Below are positions 42,859-51,925 of a DNA stretch of 64,000 nucleotides, piece by piece. A program made the position numbers and the translations under genes. Each line of letters begins with the position of its first letter. The first letter of the stretch is position 1. The notes under the pieces are model-generated. The model did not search any database and was not told the DNA's origin. It saw nothing but the letters and a program-made list of their open reading frames with translations. Source of the stretch: Grimontia sedimenti (lineage in GTDB: Bacteria > Pseudomonadota > Gammaproteobacteria > Enterobacterales > Vibrionaceae); the NCBI RefSeq assembly GCF_011045095.1, contig NZ_JAALDL010000008.1, positions 142,741 through 206,740 of the forward strand, given 5' to 3'.

Positions 42859-45732
42859 ATGGTTGAGTTCTATATTCCCATTGAGCAAGGCAGCAAAGAT
42901 TTCGGTACGCCTGCTGTTAAAGGCGAAGACGTTAAGCAAATCTCACTGACCATTGATGGCTGGCCAATCTCTGTGCCAGAGGGCACGTCGGTGATGCATG
43001 CATCTACCATGCTGAATATTCAAATTCCCAAATTGTGTGCCACTGATTCACTCGAAGCGTTTGGCTCATGCCGTATGTGTGTGGTGGAAATTGAAGGAAT
43101 GCGCGGAAAACCCGCCGCCTGCACCACACCCGTTGCCGAAGGCATGGTAGTCACCACACAAAATGAAGCGCTGCGTAAGTTACGCCGTAACGTGATGGAG
43201 TTATACATTTCAGACCATCCACTGGATTGTTTGACCTGTGCGGTGAATGGCGACTGTGAATTGCAGGACATGGCGGGGGCAGTTGGTCTTCGTGACGTGC
43301 GCTACGGATTCGAAGGTAACAATCACCTCAACATGGAAAAGGACACCTCCAATCCTTACTTCACCTTTGATACCAGCAAATGCATCGTCTGTTCCCGATG
43401 TGTGCGTGCCTGTGAAGAGATTCAGGGTCAACACGCACTGACGGTGGAAAGTCGGGGTTTTGAGTCCCGTATCGTCGCAGGGTCAGAGTCGTTTATGGAC
43501 TCTGAATGCGTATCCTGTGGTGCTTGCGTGCAAGCCTGTCCGACGGCAGCATTGACAGAAAACAGCGTGATAGAACTCGGCACCCCGAGCCATTATCGTG
43601 TGACGACGTGTGCCTATTGTGGCGTTGGTTGTTCATTCCGAGCTGAAATGCGCGGTGATGAATTGATCCGAATGGTGCCGCACAAAGATGGCAAGGCGAA
43701 TCAGGGGCATTCTTGTGTGAAAGGGCGTTTTGCCTTTGGCTATGCAACCCACAAAGATCGTGTGACTGACCCGATGATCCGCGATTCTATTCATGAACCT
43801 TGGCGCAAGGTGAGTTGGGAAGAAGCGATTGGTTTTGCCGCAGATAAGATCAGAGCGATCCGCGATAAACACGGCGCGAATGCGCTGGGTGGGATCACCT
43901 CTTCCCGCTGCACTAATGAAGAAACCTATCTGGTGCAAAAACTGGTTCGCGCAGGCTTTGGTACCAACAACGTGGATACCTGTGCGCGTGTCTGTCACTC
44001 TCCGACGGGTTATGGCTTGAAAACCACGCTGGGCGAATCCGCAGGGACACAGACCTTCGAATCAGTCCAAAAAGCCGATGCGATTATTGTTATCGGGGCC
44101 AACCCAACCGATGGTCATCCGGTGTTCGCGTCCCAGCTTAAACGTCGTCTTCGCAGCGGCGCAAAACTGATTGTTATCGACCCACGCGAAATTGATCTGG
44201 TCAATGCAGCGCATGTCCGTGCCCAATACCATCTTCAACTGCGTCCGGGAACTAATGTCGCCGTGTTGAATGCATTGGCGCACGTCATCATCAATGAAGG
44301 GTTGGAAGACACGTCATACATTGAAGCGCGTTGCGACATGGCAGCGTACAAAAAATGGCGCGACTTTATTGCCGATGAACATCATTCACCGGAAGCGATG
44401 GAAAGCGCCACAGGCGTTCCCGCCATGCTGATCCGAGAAGCCGCCCGTATGTATGCAAAAGCCGGAAACGGTGCCATTTACTATGGCCTTGGTGTGACTG
44501 AGCACAGTCAAGGCAGCTCAGCGGTTATGGCGATTGCCAACCTTGCCATGGCGACAGGTAACGTCGGTCGTGAAGGGGTGGGTGTTAACCCACTGCGTGG
44601 TCAGAACAACGTGCAGGGCAGTTGTGATATGGGCTCGTTCCCTCATGAGTTGCCGGGTTATCGCCATGTGTCAGACCCAGAAGTACGTGCATTGTTTGAG
44701 TGTGAATGGGGTGTGCCGATTGATGATGAACCTGGGCTTCGCATTCCTAACATGTTCGATGCCGCTATCGCAGGTCGATTTAAAGGCATGTATGTGCAGG
44801 GTGAAGACATCGCCCAATCTGATCCGAATACCCAACACGTTGAAGCAGCGCTGACATCGTTGGAATGCCTGATCGTTCAGGACATCTTCCTCAACGAAAC
44901 GGCGAAGTTTGCGCATGTATTCTTACCGGGTGCCAGCTTCTTAGAGAAAGACGGTACCTTCACCAATGCGGAGCGCCGTATCTCGCCAGTGCGTAAAGTG
45001 ATGGCTCCGCTTTCGGGTAAAGCCGACTGGGAAGCGACCATGGATCTCGCCAACGCCCTTGGCTACGAGATGCATTACAAGCATCCTTCCGAAATCATGG
45101 ATGAAATCTCCAAGCTGACGCCGACTTTCCATGGTGTGAGCTATGAAAAACTGGATGAGCTGGGCTCCATTCAATGGCCTTGTAACGATGAAGCGCCGCT
45201 AGGGACCCCAACCATGCACATCGGCGGATTTGTGAAAGGTAAGGGCAGCTTTGTGGTGACCGAATACGTGGCGACAGAAGAGAAGGTGAATAAACGCTTC
45301 CCATTGTTGCTGACGACTGGGCGTATCCTTTCCCAATACAACGTTGGTGCACAGACTCGTCGTACTGACAACAGTCAGTGGCATCAGGAAGACGTATTGG
45401 AAATTCATCCGTTGGATGCGGAAGATCGCGGTGTTACAGATGGATCTCCAGTCCGGATTGCGAGCCGTGCAGGTGAAATTACCTTACCCGCGAAAATCAG
45501 CAACCGCATGCAACCGGGCGTGGTTTACACCACGTTCCACCATCCGGTGTCTGGTACCAATGTGATCACCACAGAAAACTCAGATTGGGCAACCAACTGT
45601 CCTGAATACAAAGTGACGGCGGTGCAGGTGAAAGTGGCAGTGGAACAGGCGGATTGGCAGCAGCGTTTCCGTGAATTTGATGAGCAGCAACAAGCCCATT
45701 TATCTGCGGCGACTCAGGACAGCAGCGATTAA
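42859..45732 (+). CDS. fdsA: NAD+-dependent formate dehydrogenase alpha subunit (Mo-bis-MGD catalytic)
   Basis: A 957-residue catalytic subunit. It has an N-terminal [2Fe-2S] domain (CATDSLEAFGSCRMC...C), the HxxxC-x2-C-x5-C cluster (HPLDCLTCAVNGDC), two [4Fe-4S] ferredoxin motifs (CIVCSRCVRAC, CVSCGACVQACP), the molybdopterin-domain cluster CAYCGVGC, and the active-site segment NVDTCARVCHSPTGYGL. In that segment the metal ligand is Cys, not selenocysteine, with the conserved Arg-Val-Cys-His order. The C-terminal MGD-binding domain is complete. It is oxygen-tolerant-type FDH by homology. It lies 18 bases after fdsB. Confidence 0.96.
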   Translation: MVEFYIPIEQGSKDFGTPAVKGEDVKQISLTIDGWPISVPEGTSVMHASTMLNIQIPKLCATDSLEAFGSCRMCVVEIEGMRGKPAACTTPVAEGMVVTTQNEALRKLRRNVMELYISDHPLDCLTCAVNGDCELQDMAGAVGLRDVRYGFEGNNHLNMEKDTSNPYFTFDTSKCIVCSRCVRACEEIQGQHALTVESRGFESRIVAGSESFMDSECVSCGACVQACPTAALTENSVIELGTPSHYRVTTCAYCGVGCSFRAEMRGDELIRMVPHKDGKANQGHSCVKGRFAFGYATHKDRVTDPMIRDSIHEPWRKVSWEEAIGFAADKIRAIRDKHGANALGGITSSRCTNEETYLVQKLVRAGFGTNNVDTCARVCHSPTGYGLKTTLGESAGTQTFESVQKADAIIVIGANPTDGHPVFASQLKRRLRSGAKLIVIDPREIDLVNAAHVRAQYHLQLRPGTNVAVLNALAHVIINEGLEDTSYIEARCDMAAYKKWRDFIADEHHSPEAMESATGVPAMLIREAARMYAKAGNGAIYYGLGVTEHSQGSSAVMAIANLAMATGNVGREGVGVNPLRGQNNVQGSCDMGSFPHELPGYRHVSDPEVRALFECEWGVPIDDEPGLRIPNMFDAAIAGRFKGMYVQGEDIAQSDPNTQHVEAALTSLECLIVQDIFLNETAKFAHVFLPGASFLEKDGTFTNAERRISPVRKVMAPLSGKADWEATMDLANALGYEMHYKHPSEIMDEISKLTPTFHGVSYEKLDELGSIQWPCNDEAPLGTPTMHIGGFVKGKGSFVVTEYVATEEKVNKRFPLLLTTGRILSQYNVGAQTRRTDNSQWHQEDVLEIHPLDAEDRGVTDGSPVRIASRAGEITLPAKISNRMQPGVVYTTFHHPVSGTNVITTENSDWATNCPEYKVTAVQVKVAVEQADWQQRFREFDEQQQAHLSAATQDSSD

Positions 45733-45744
45733 GCAGGAGTGAAC

Positions 45745-45987
45745 ATGGACGGTGAACTTCATCGTAACGAACGCCTTTACGCGATGGCGAACCAAATCGC
45801 TGACAACCTCGAGCATGGCAGAACCGAGCAAGAGACGGTCGACGAAGTCGCCTCCCATATTCGCCGCTTCTGGTCACGCGACATGAAGCAGAGCCTGTTT
45901 GCAGCGCTGGGAAGTGGGTTGTTGAACCCCATCGCTGAAAAAGCGGCTGAAATGCTGGCTGAGGAATATCGGTTGAAAGCAGGGTAA
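45745..45987 (+). CDS. fdsD: Formate dehydrogenase delta subunit
   Basis: An 80-residue protein with the FdsD pattern ERLYAMANQIADNLEHG and VASHIRRFWSRDMKQSLF. FdsD is needed for a stable, active complex in other bacteria. ATG 45745 is preceded by AGCAGGAG with 5-base spacing (GTG 45739 rejected) and lies 12 bases after fdsA. It is the last gene of the operon. The maturation sulfurtransferase gene (fdsC/fdhD), often placed between fdsA and fdsD, is absent here. Confidence 0.9.
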   Translation: MDGELHRNERLYAMANQIADNLEHGRTEQETVDEVASHIRRFWSRDMKQSLFAALGSGLLNPIAEKAAEMLAEEYRLKAG

Positions 45988-46008
45988 ATCAGATTGTTGT
46001 GCAAATGA

Positions 46009-46037
46009 GAAAACCACGTCCATGCGTGGTTTTCTTG
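46009..46037 (+). terminator. Terminator of the fds operon
   Basis: GAAAACCACG-loop-CGTGGTTTTC followed by TTGTTTGTT. Confidence 0.8.
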
Positions 46038-46213
46038 TTTGTTGCAAACAATTATCGATATTTGGGGAGTCTGATTTCTTAGTTTGCTTGAAGTTTGTTC
46101 GATATTTGAAGTGCTTCTAATAATGTATCGAAAAGATAGACATCTTATGTTTTAATCAACTTACATCCACCGCGTAAATAAGAATCAAGATCATTAAGCA
46201 ATTTTTAAAATAC

Positions 46214-48039
46214 TTGAGCTTTTTTTTATTACAACTTTTGGTGTCTTTTACAACTAATGCCGGAAGTCCTCATCAAAAAGCTCTTTCCCCAAATCTCCAT
46301 AACGACTCCACCTGGTTAAGTCTTCTTCACCATGAGCCTTCTTGGTTTGGTTCAGAGAGCTTGATAAATAGCCCTGACTTCTTTTTGTCCCAGAATGGCA
46401 AGATTGATGCGGCCTCGGAACTTATCGCTACTTTAGAAGCGTTTAAGTCCCAACCTCAATCTCAGTGTCGCTTTCCGGCTAGAAAGATATGGCTGGAACA
46501 GCAATTGCCAAACGCTCGGTTTCCTGAGGTGGATTGCACAAACTATCAAGCATATCGGCGCGCTTTTAAGGCGGAAAGTGTCAGCCTAGTGTATGCCAGC
46601 GGTTATCTGGGTAACCCCGCATCTATGTATGGCCACTTGTTGTTGAAGTTCAACAGCAAGAACAACCACGAATTTCTTGATAATACGTTTAACTACGGTG
46701 CTAGGGTTCCGGATGGAGACAATAAATTTGTGTACATCTACAAGGGGATAACAGGCGGGTACTCAGGCCATTTTACTAATCAAAAATACCATCATCAGAA
46801 CCTTACCTACAACGAATCAGAACTTAGAGATTTGTGGGAGTACCGTCTCGATCTGCCTCAAGAGAAAGTTAACTTTTTACTAGCCCATTTATGGGAACTA
46901 GAGCACTCCAGCATGACCTACTATTTTTCACTGAAAACTGTGCCTATCAGCTAGCGAAAGTGCTTGAGATGGTCATTGAGAAGCCTCTGGTAGCGAAAGG
47001 TAAAAGCTGGGTTATGCCCTATGACATCGTGATGATGCTGAACAAACCAGATACTAGAGAGGTAGTAGAAAAAGTCACCTATCACGGTTCGCGACAAGAG
47101 CAGTTGTATGAGCGCTTCACCCAACTTAGTCGAGAGGAGCGGGATACGGTCGCTAGAGTGATCAGTGAGCCATCAACAGATTTGGCAAGGCATTTCAACA
47201 AGCATTCGAACGACGAAGTGACTCGTATCATAGATACACTTTACGACTATTACGCGTTTATAGATGTTAAAAGTGAGGGGCTGAGTGAGCCACAAACTTC
47301 AAAATTGAAAGCCCTATTGGCTTTGCGATTTAGTCTGCCAGCGTCAGAGACACGCTGGAAAGCAGTGGAAAAAATACCACCTCATAAAGCGCAGAATACA
47401 ACAATGTTTCAAGCTTCGACACTTCACAACGAAGCTTTTGGTGAAGCAATGGCTCTTCGATTTCGCGCCAACTACTACGACCTTTTGAGCGTGAATGCAG
47501 CACGTATTCCAAACTCCGCACTTAATACCTTTGATCTCACTTTTCTCTACACCAAAGAAGAGAGCAAGATTCGTTTAAGAGAGTTTACCTTAATAGACAT
47601 TATCAACCTGAATCTCTCTCAGACAGGACTTCCTGGTGACAGTCAATGGGCTTGGGGGATCAGTGCTGGTTACAAGCCGGCATCGCTGAATTGCATTGAT
47701 TGCTCAGATACGACATTTGAGGGCTTTGCTGGAACAAGCTGGCAGCCCTATGACGGCTTTGTGAGCCATTTAGCGTTAGCGGGAGAGTTGCAAGTTAACT
47801 CGTTAAAAGACATTAACTTTCTTAGCGGACCAGAAGTTGGGGGAATATTAACCGTCACCCCATATTGGGTTACCTCAATAAAATTAGGCGGTTATTTCAA
47901 TTTGGACGAAAAATGGCAATACGAGAATCATTTGACTTGGGAGCAACGGTTTTTTGAGCATCAAGCTTTTGATGTAAGGACTTCAGTTCGCTACAACCAA
48001 GGATTTGAGTACGCCGCTCATTTATCTATTTATTGGTGA
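46214..48039 (+). pseudogene. DUF4105 exported protein, frame broken by a 1-base deletion
   Basis: Two overlapping frames make one protein of about 608 residues. The first part has a signal-like start (FFLLQLLVSFTTNAGS), then VSLVYASGYLGNPASMYGHLLLKF, the conserved core of DUF4105 (S-x-x-S-x-(F/Y)-G-H). It ends ELEHSSMTYYF-SLK. The second frame continues with the expected FFTENCAYQLAKVLEM and runs to the beta-rich C-terminus ending in YW. Adding one T to the T5 run at 46924-46928 joins them. The start is uncertain: TTG 46214 has no good RBS. DUF4105 proteins are envelope proteins of unknown role. The next gene starts 5 bases after the stop. Confidence 0.78.
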
Positions 48040-48044
48040 AGACT

Positions 48045-48486
48045 ATGAAAAAAATCGCTTTATTCGCTGTAGCTGCTGCTTTGGTATCGGGCAATGTTGT
48101 TGCTGAGGAAAAAAGGGTATTAACCCTTGGACACAATGCGGTATCGGCGCAATGATCTTTAACGACATTCCTGCAGCTGCTGGTATTTCGAACGTTATCT
48201 GGGATTTAGGTACCACCGCGGTTTCTTCAAATATCTCTTCACAAGAAACCTGTGAAGGCAGCCGTGTTAAGGCAGCAATGTTCATTCAGGACAATTTTGA
48301 CCAATGATGGAAGACACCTCGAAAGGTTCAGGTGAGTACATTCATGCGATGCTTGAAATGCTGGAAGTTGGGGGTGAAAGCCAAAAAGATGTGATTGCCT
48401 CTATTCGCAGCAATGTGGGAAGTCAAATGGCAGTAGAGGAAGTCACTCCTCAGTCATACTACAGCGCAGTTATCGCTAGCCTGTAA
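48045..48486 (+). pseudogene. DUF3015 exported protein, broken by two 1-base deletions
   Basis: ATG 48045 opens a signal peptide (KKIALFAVAAALVSGNVVA). Adding an A to the A6 run at 48109-48114 gives EEKKGINPWTQCGIGAMIF, the hallmark N-P-W-x-x-C-G-I-G-A-M-I-F of DUF3015. The corrected frame runs through ISNVIWDLGTTAVSS to NFDQ. Adding an A at 48303-48304 (CAATG to CAAATG) then joins MMEDTSKGSGEYIHAML and the C-terminus at 48486. The corrected protein is about 148 residues, as expected for this periplasmic family. It follows the DUF4105 gene by 5 bases, so they form an operon and probably act together. Confidence 0.78.
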
Positions 48487-48495
48487 TTCTACGCA

Positions 48496-48520
48496 GCAGG
48501 GAGCTAACTATGCTCCCTGC
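48496..48520. terminator. Hairpin between convergent genes
   Basis: GCAGGGAGC-TAACTAT-GCTCCCTGC is a perfect 9-base stem with weak T tails on both strands. Confidence 0.5.
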
Positions 48521-48548
48521 TAAATGTTGGAAACTCTGAAGGCACGAA

Positions 48549-49085
48549 CTAAGCAACTGCCTCAGCATCCTCCCGCTTGATCACTTTGTGGCCTTCTTCA
48601 GTCACGCCGTTTTTCCAATAGCTGCTGATATAAATATTGTCTCGCTCGACGTTTCTTTCATTTCGGAAATATTGGCGTAGCGAGCGCATAGAATCGAATT
48701 CACAAGCACACCAGATGGCAGCCTTACCATCCAGCCATTCTTTTTCCTTAACTTGCTCTGCCAGTGTTTTTTCGCCCTTTACCAGCCAGTCGATTTGGAT
48801 ACCCTCGGGGGCTTGAATCGGCTGAATGTCGCTTTGAGAAAGCACTTCAATCACCGTATGGCCTTTTGCATGTTGAGGTAGCGATGCAATTTTGACAGAC
48901 AGTGCAGGAAGGGCAGTCATATCTGCAACCATAAAGAACCAATCGGCTTCTTTATTGATTTCCTGAATGGTGCCAGGGCCAGCAATCGTCATGGTATCGC
49001 CAACTTTGGCGTTCATTGCCCAGCGAGCGGCATGGCCACAACCACAGTCATCAACCTTATGACGGACATATTCCACTGTGATCAT
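48549..49085 (-). CDS. Siderophore-interacting protein (ViuB-like), N-terminally truncated
   Basis: The 178-residue frame covers the C-terminal two thirds of a flavin-dependent ferric-siderophore reductase: HAARWAMNAKVGDTMTIAGPGT, WFFMVADMTALPAL, and WCACEFDSMRSLRQYFRNE followed by YWKNGVTEEGH. These are ViuB/SIP family features, and the usual length is 240-280. The conserved FAD motif R-x-Y-T-x-R is not in frame. In the neighbouring frame just upstream, TIRELEYSA can be read, directly preceded by a TAA where Tyr is expected. The gene has therefore lost its start through a frameshift, a nonsense change and deletion of the first ~90 codons. Probably inactive. Confidence 0.7.
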   Translation of the reverse strand: MITVEYVRHKVDDCGCGHAARWAMNAKVGDTMTIAGPGTIQEINKEADWFFMVADMTALPALSVKIASLPQHAKGHTVIEVLSQSDIQPIQAPEGIQIDWLVKGEKTLAEQVKEKEWLDGKAAIWCACEFDSMRSLRQYFRNERNVERDNIYISSYWKNGVTEEGHKVIKREDAEAVA

Positions 49086-49235
49086 GGGCGCTGTATTCCA
49101 ACTCGCGGATGGTTTAGCTATGCATAACTAGCTTTGCCCGTAAGTAATGAACTCCGGTCTGTGTTCCCATGCGGCGTAAAAGCCAATTGGATCTATCCAT
49201 CTTCACAGTTGGCAGTAAAGCAGGAAAGTCCTTCG

Positions 49236-49267
49236 CAAAGCCACGCTAGTGCGTGGCTTTGTTTTTA
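49236..49267 (+). terminator. Terminator on the + strand without an assigned gene
   Basis: CAAAGCCACGC-TA-GTGCGTGGCTTTG (near-perfect stem) is followed by TTTTT on the + strand only. No + strand ORF precedes it; the genes on both sides are on the - strand. Confidence 0.65.
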
Positions 49268-49305
49268 AGGAGCTGCAGTAATGTTCAGGCCGGTTTGAAT
49301 GCTTT

Positions 49306-51315
49306 CTAAGCGCTCTTGCGCATCTCTTCGTTCAGTGACTCCAAAGGAAACGGAGGAGCGATAAAACCGAAATAAGCATCGATGTTCGATGTCGGTAGTG
49401 TAGAGAGTTGATGCTTATATTCAATCGAAGAAGCGATGACTTCGATCCCCAAACTGGATGCCATTTTTATGATCGGTTTTAGCAATAGTAAGTGGTCGCT
49501 GGAACCATCGCGGTTTTGAATAAAAGAATGATCAAGCTTAACAAAGTGCGGCTCTAACGCTCTGAGATAAGAGACCGAAGCGAGATGTTGTCCAAACCTG
49601 TCTATCCCAAAGCGTATCCCTGCTTCATTAAAGCTCCTGCAAGCCAATTCACAATCTTCCGGATGATTACAGGCAATTGCTTCGGCAAACTCAAAGTAGA
49701 GTCGGTTTTCGAGCTTGTTCGTTGTGATGGTGTCGATAAGCCAAATGATGAAGTCAGGGTCTTTAATACTGTCTGAAGTTAAATTGATCGAAAGGGGAGC
49801 GATTTCCTTGTCTGATTTTAAAACAGTCACCAGCTTCTTCACCACGCAACGGTCGAAGCGTTGCGCAATGGAAAGCCTAGAGAGGTCAGATAACCACTTG
49901 TTTGCACCCATAGCGTTGTCGCCCAACTGAAGCCTGGTAAACACTTCGTATTGCTGTATCTCGTGAGAAGCGGTCGCAAAAACGGGCTGCAGCATGTACT
50001 CGAAAGTATCATTCTGTAAGGCCTCCACCAATTTCTCATCAAGTTGTTCCTGTGAATGTTCCTGTGTGGTTTGGGAGAAAGCAAAGACGGTACTTTCTGT
50101 GTCGGCTTGGTTTTTGGCGATATTCGCGCGCTCAATCAGGGATGATACGGAATCGTTACCGTTTCGTTCAGCAACGCCGATGGCAAAGCCGTTGGCGATG
50201 GGCAATCCATTGATGATGATTTCCGAATTGATGGCTCTGATGATTTTTCTCAGATGCTCACGGGCTTGTTGCTCGTGAATGCTGGGTATCACGACTGCAA
50301 TTTCATACTTTGCTGTTCTTGCTACCAAAGAATCGTTGGTGTGCTCTAGTATGCGCTCAATAGATTGCCCCATGGAGCGAATGCATTCGTTAAAGTTTTT
50401 GGTGCCTTGTTTTGGGTCGGTATTTTCAAGCCATTTCAGGTTAATCAGCATTAATACGCCGCAGTCCCCACTCAACAACCAGCTTTCGGTTTGACGGATA
50501 AGGAAACTCCGGTTTGGCAAGCTTGAGGCGTCGTCATAAAGGTATTTTTTCTGTAGGCTACTTATCTCTTCGTTAAGCGTTTCAAAAAGATTCTGAAGCT
50601 GTAATGACATGTCATTGAAGGCGGTGGTTAGCTCGGACAGGTCACTGGTTTTCGGGGCAGGTACGGCATTGGAAAAGTCCAACTTCGCAATACGTTTTGC
50701 TTCGTGGGTGATAGTTTTCACCGGCGAGAGCATGCGGGCAGTGGTATACCGTACCACGAGCGTCGCCGCAGTGATCAGTATGATGGATGAAATGAGAAAC
50801 GATCGAAACAGCTGCCACAATGTCGAATAAGCGTTGTCAGTCTCGACAAGGATTGAGAGGGTGGCTAAATCAGTCCAGCTGTTTGTGACGGTCTTGGTCA
50901 GCCAAATGGGTTGGATAAGGTCAAAAGCAACAAACCATTCCGGAGCAGGTTGAGAGATGGCTACCTCCTGACTCCAGGTTTGCAGATCGCCGTCAAACAA
51001 CCACTGCAGTGTCACCTGACTGAGGGCGGTTTTTTCATTCATCACGGTTTCAAAAAAGCGCTCACTTTTGTCCAGATCGCCTGTTTCCAGAATCGGTACT
51101 AACGCTGCGCTCAGATTTTGCATCGCACTGCTGGCTTGAAACTGCATTTCCTGTTTGATGAAAGCAAGGTTGACGGTGAATTCTGCATAGGCCATCGCCG
51201 TGCACAGACATAAGAGAGTGGTCGCTACAACAAGTGTGATTTTGTTGGTTATAGTCATGCTTTGTCCCATTTGGAATGGTGTGCAAATTCGGGTCGATTC
51301 AACGACCTGAGTCAT
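49306..51315 (-). CDS. lapD: LapD-like cyclic-di-GMP receptor (HAMP, degenerate GGDEF and EAL)
   Basis: A 669-residue inner-membrane signalling protein. TM1 (KITLVVATTLLCLCTAMAYAEF) is followed by a periplasmic domain of about 125 residues with the LapD/MoxY-like pattern, TM2 (SFLISSIILITAATLVVRYTTARML), a HAMP region, then GGDEF- and EAL-like domains. The GGDEF site reads RTAKYEIAVV and EAL reads YEVFTR, so neither synthesis nor hydrolysis is expected. LapD proteins bind c-di-GMP with the EAL domain and sequester the adhesin protease LapG in the periplasm. It is the last gene of the adhesin secretion operon. ATG 51258 (MTITNKI) is a plausible later start. No lapG is adjacent. Confidence 0.88.
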   Translation of the reverse strand: MTQVVESTRICTPFQMGQSMTITNKITLVVATTLLCLCTAMAYAEFTVNLAFIKQEMQFQASSAMQNLSAALVPILETGDLDKSERFFETVMNEKTALSQVTLQWLFDGDLQTWSQEVAISQPAPEWFVAFDLIQPIWLTKTVTNSWTDLATLSILVETDNAYSTLWQLFRSFLISSIILITAATLVVRYTTARMLSPVKTITHEAKRIAKLDFSNAVPAPKTSDLSELTTAFNDMSLQLQNLFETLNEEISSLQKKYLYDDASSLPNRSFLIRQTESWLLSGDCGVLMLINLKWLENTDPKQGTKNFNECIRSMGQSIERILEHTNDSLVARTAKYEIAVVIPSIHEQQAREHLRKIIRAINSEIIINGLPIANGFAIGVAERNGNDSVSSLIERANIAKNQADTESTVFAFSQTTQEHSQEQLDEKLVEALQNDTFEYMLQPVFATASHEIQQYEVFTRLQLGDNAMGANKWLSDLSRLSIAQRFDRCVVKKLVTVLKSDKEIAPLSINLTSDSIKDPDFIIWLIDTITTNKLENRLYFEFAEAIACNHPEDCELACRSFNEAGIRFGIDRFGQHLASVSYLRALEPHFVKLDHSFIQNRDGSSDHLLLLKPIIKMASSLGIEVIASSIEYKHQLSTLPTSNIDAYFGFIAPPFPLESLNEEMRKSA

Positions 51316-51323
51316 GCTCTATC

Positions 51324-51923
51324 TCAGTTTTCAACATCGGTATAAATCGTCCACTTCAAGGGTATGCGCTTGTCACTTCCTCGAATGTCTGCCACGACGC
51401 GTCGGTTAAGTTGGTGTGCCTCGGGGGTATCTGATTCATCAAGCAAGCGTTCTTCCCCGTACCCTATGGCTTGAATACGGCTGCGATCGATACGATGAAT
51501 AGATGAGAGAAGGGCGGCAATTGATTTAGCGCGCAGCAGTGACAGCCGTTTGTTCACATCAGCAGGCCCCTCGGCACTGGCATGCCCTTCAATGGTGACT
51601 TCTGAGTAAGGGAAATCCGCCATAAACTCAGCGACTTTGGCGATTTCAGAATAATATTTAGGGTTGACGTAAGCGGAACCGTTAGCGAACAGCACATTTA
51701 GCGTGATGCGCTCGTTCACCACATTGACGCCTGAGCAGCCTTCGTTATCGACAACCGCTCCCTTAACGGTGCTGTCGCACTTTTCTCTTGCTTCAATCAC
51801 GCCGTCGAGGTCTAAATCCCGTAAATCAGCAGACTGTTCGTCATTTTCCGGGAAGCTTTCGATGCCGTTGGCACTGCATCCAACGAGAGTGAAGAAGCAA
51901 AACGCTATCAAGACTTTTTTCAT
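51324..51923 (-). CDS. OmpA-domain lipoprotein of the adhesin operon
   Basis: A 199-residue outer-membrane lipoprotein. The lipobox is LVGC (Cys16), followed by a short acidic stretch with a calcium-like repeat (DLRDLDLDGVIEAREKC) and an OmpA C-terminal peptidoglycan-binding domain (LFANGSAYVNPKYYSEI, VTIEGHASAEGPADVNKRLSLLRAKSI, IQAIGYGEERLL, NRRVVADI). It lies 2 bases after the TolC gene and 8 bases before lapD. An OmpA-like gene occupies the same position in bpf-type operons of Shewanella. It may stabilise the secretion channel or the anchored adhesin. Confidence 0.88.
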   Translation of the reverse strand: MKKVLIAFCFFTLVGCSANGIESFPENDEQSADLRDLDLDGVIEAREKCDSTVKGAVVDNEGCSGVNVVNERITLNVLFANGSAYVNPKYYSEIAKVAEFMADFPYSEVTIEGHASAEGPADVNKRLSLLRAKSIAALLSSIHRIDRSRIQAIGYGEERLLDESDTPEAHQLNRRVVADIRGSDKRIPLKWTIYTDVEN

Positions 51924-51925
51924 CG

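Noticed and set aside
42157-42939. 260-codon - strand ORF within fdsB
   Set aside because: A shadow of a GC-rich conserved gene; the sense frame has all FdsB motifs.
43913-44050. Possible selenocysteine at the formate dehydrogenase active site
   Set aside because: The active-site codons are TGT/TGC cysteines with no in-frame TGA; it is the cysteine type.
49130-49230. Short - strand frame reading WIDPIGFYAAWEHRPEF as a gene remnant
   Set aside because: It looks protein-like, but is under 30 codons between stops, with no start, and no family could be named.
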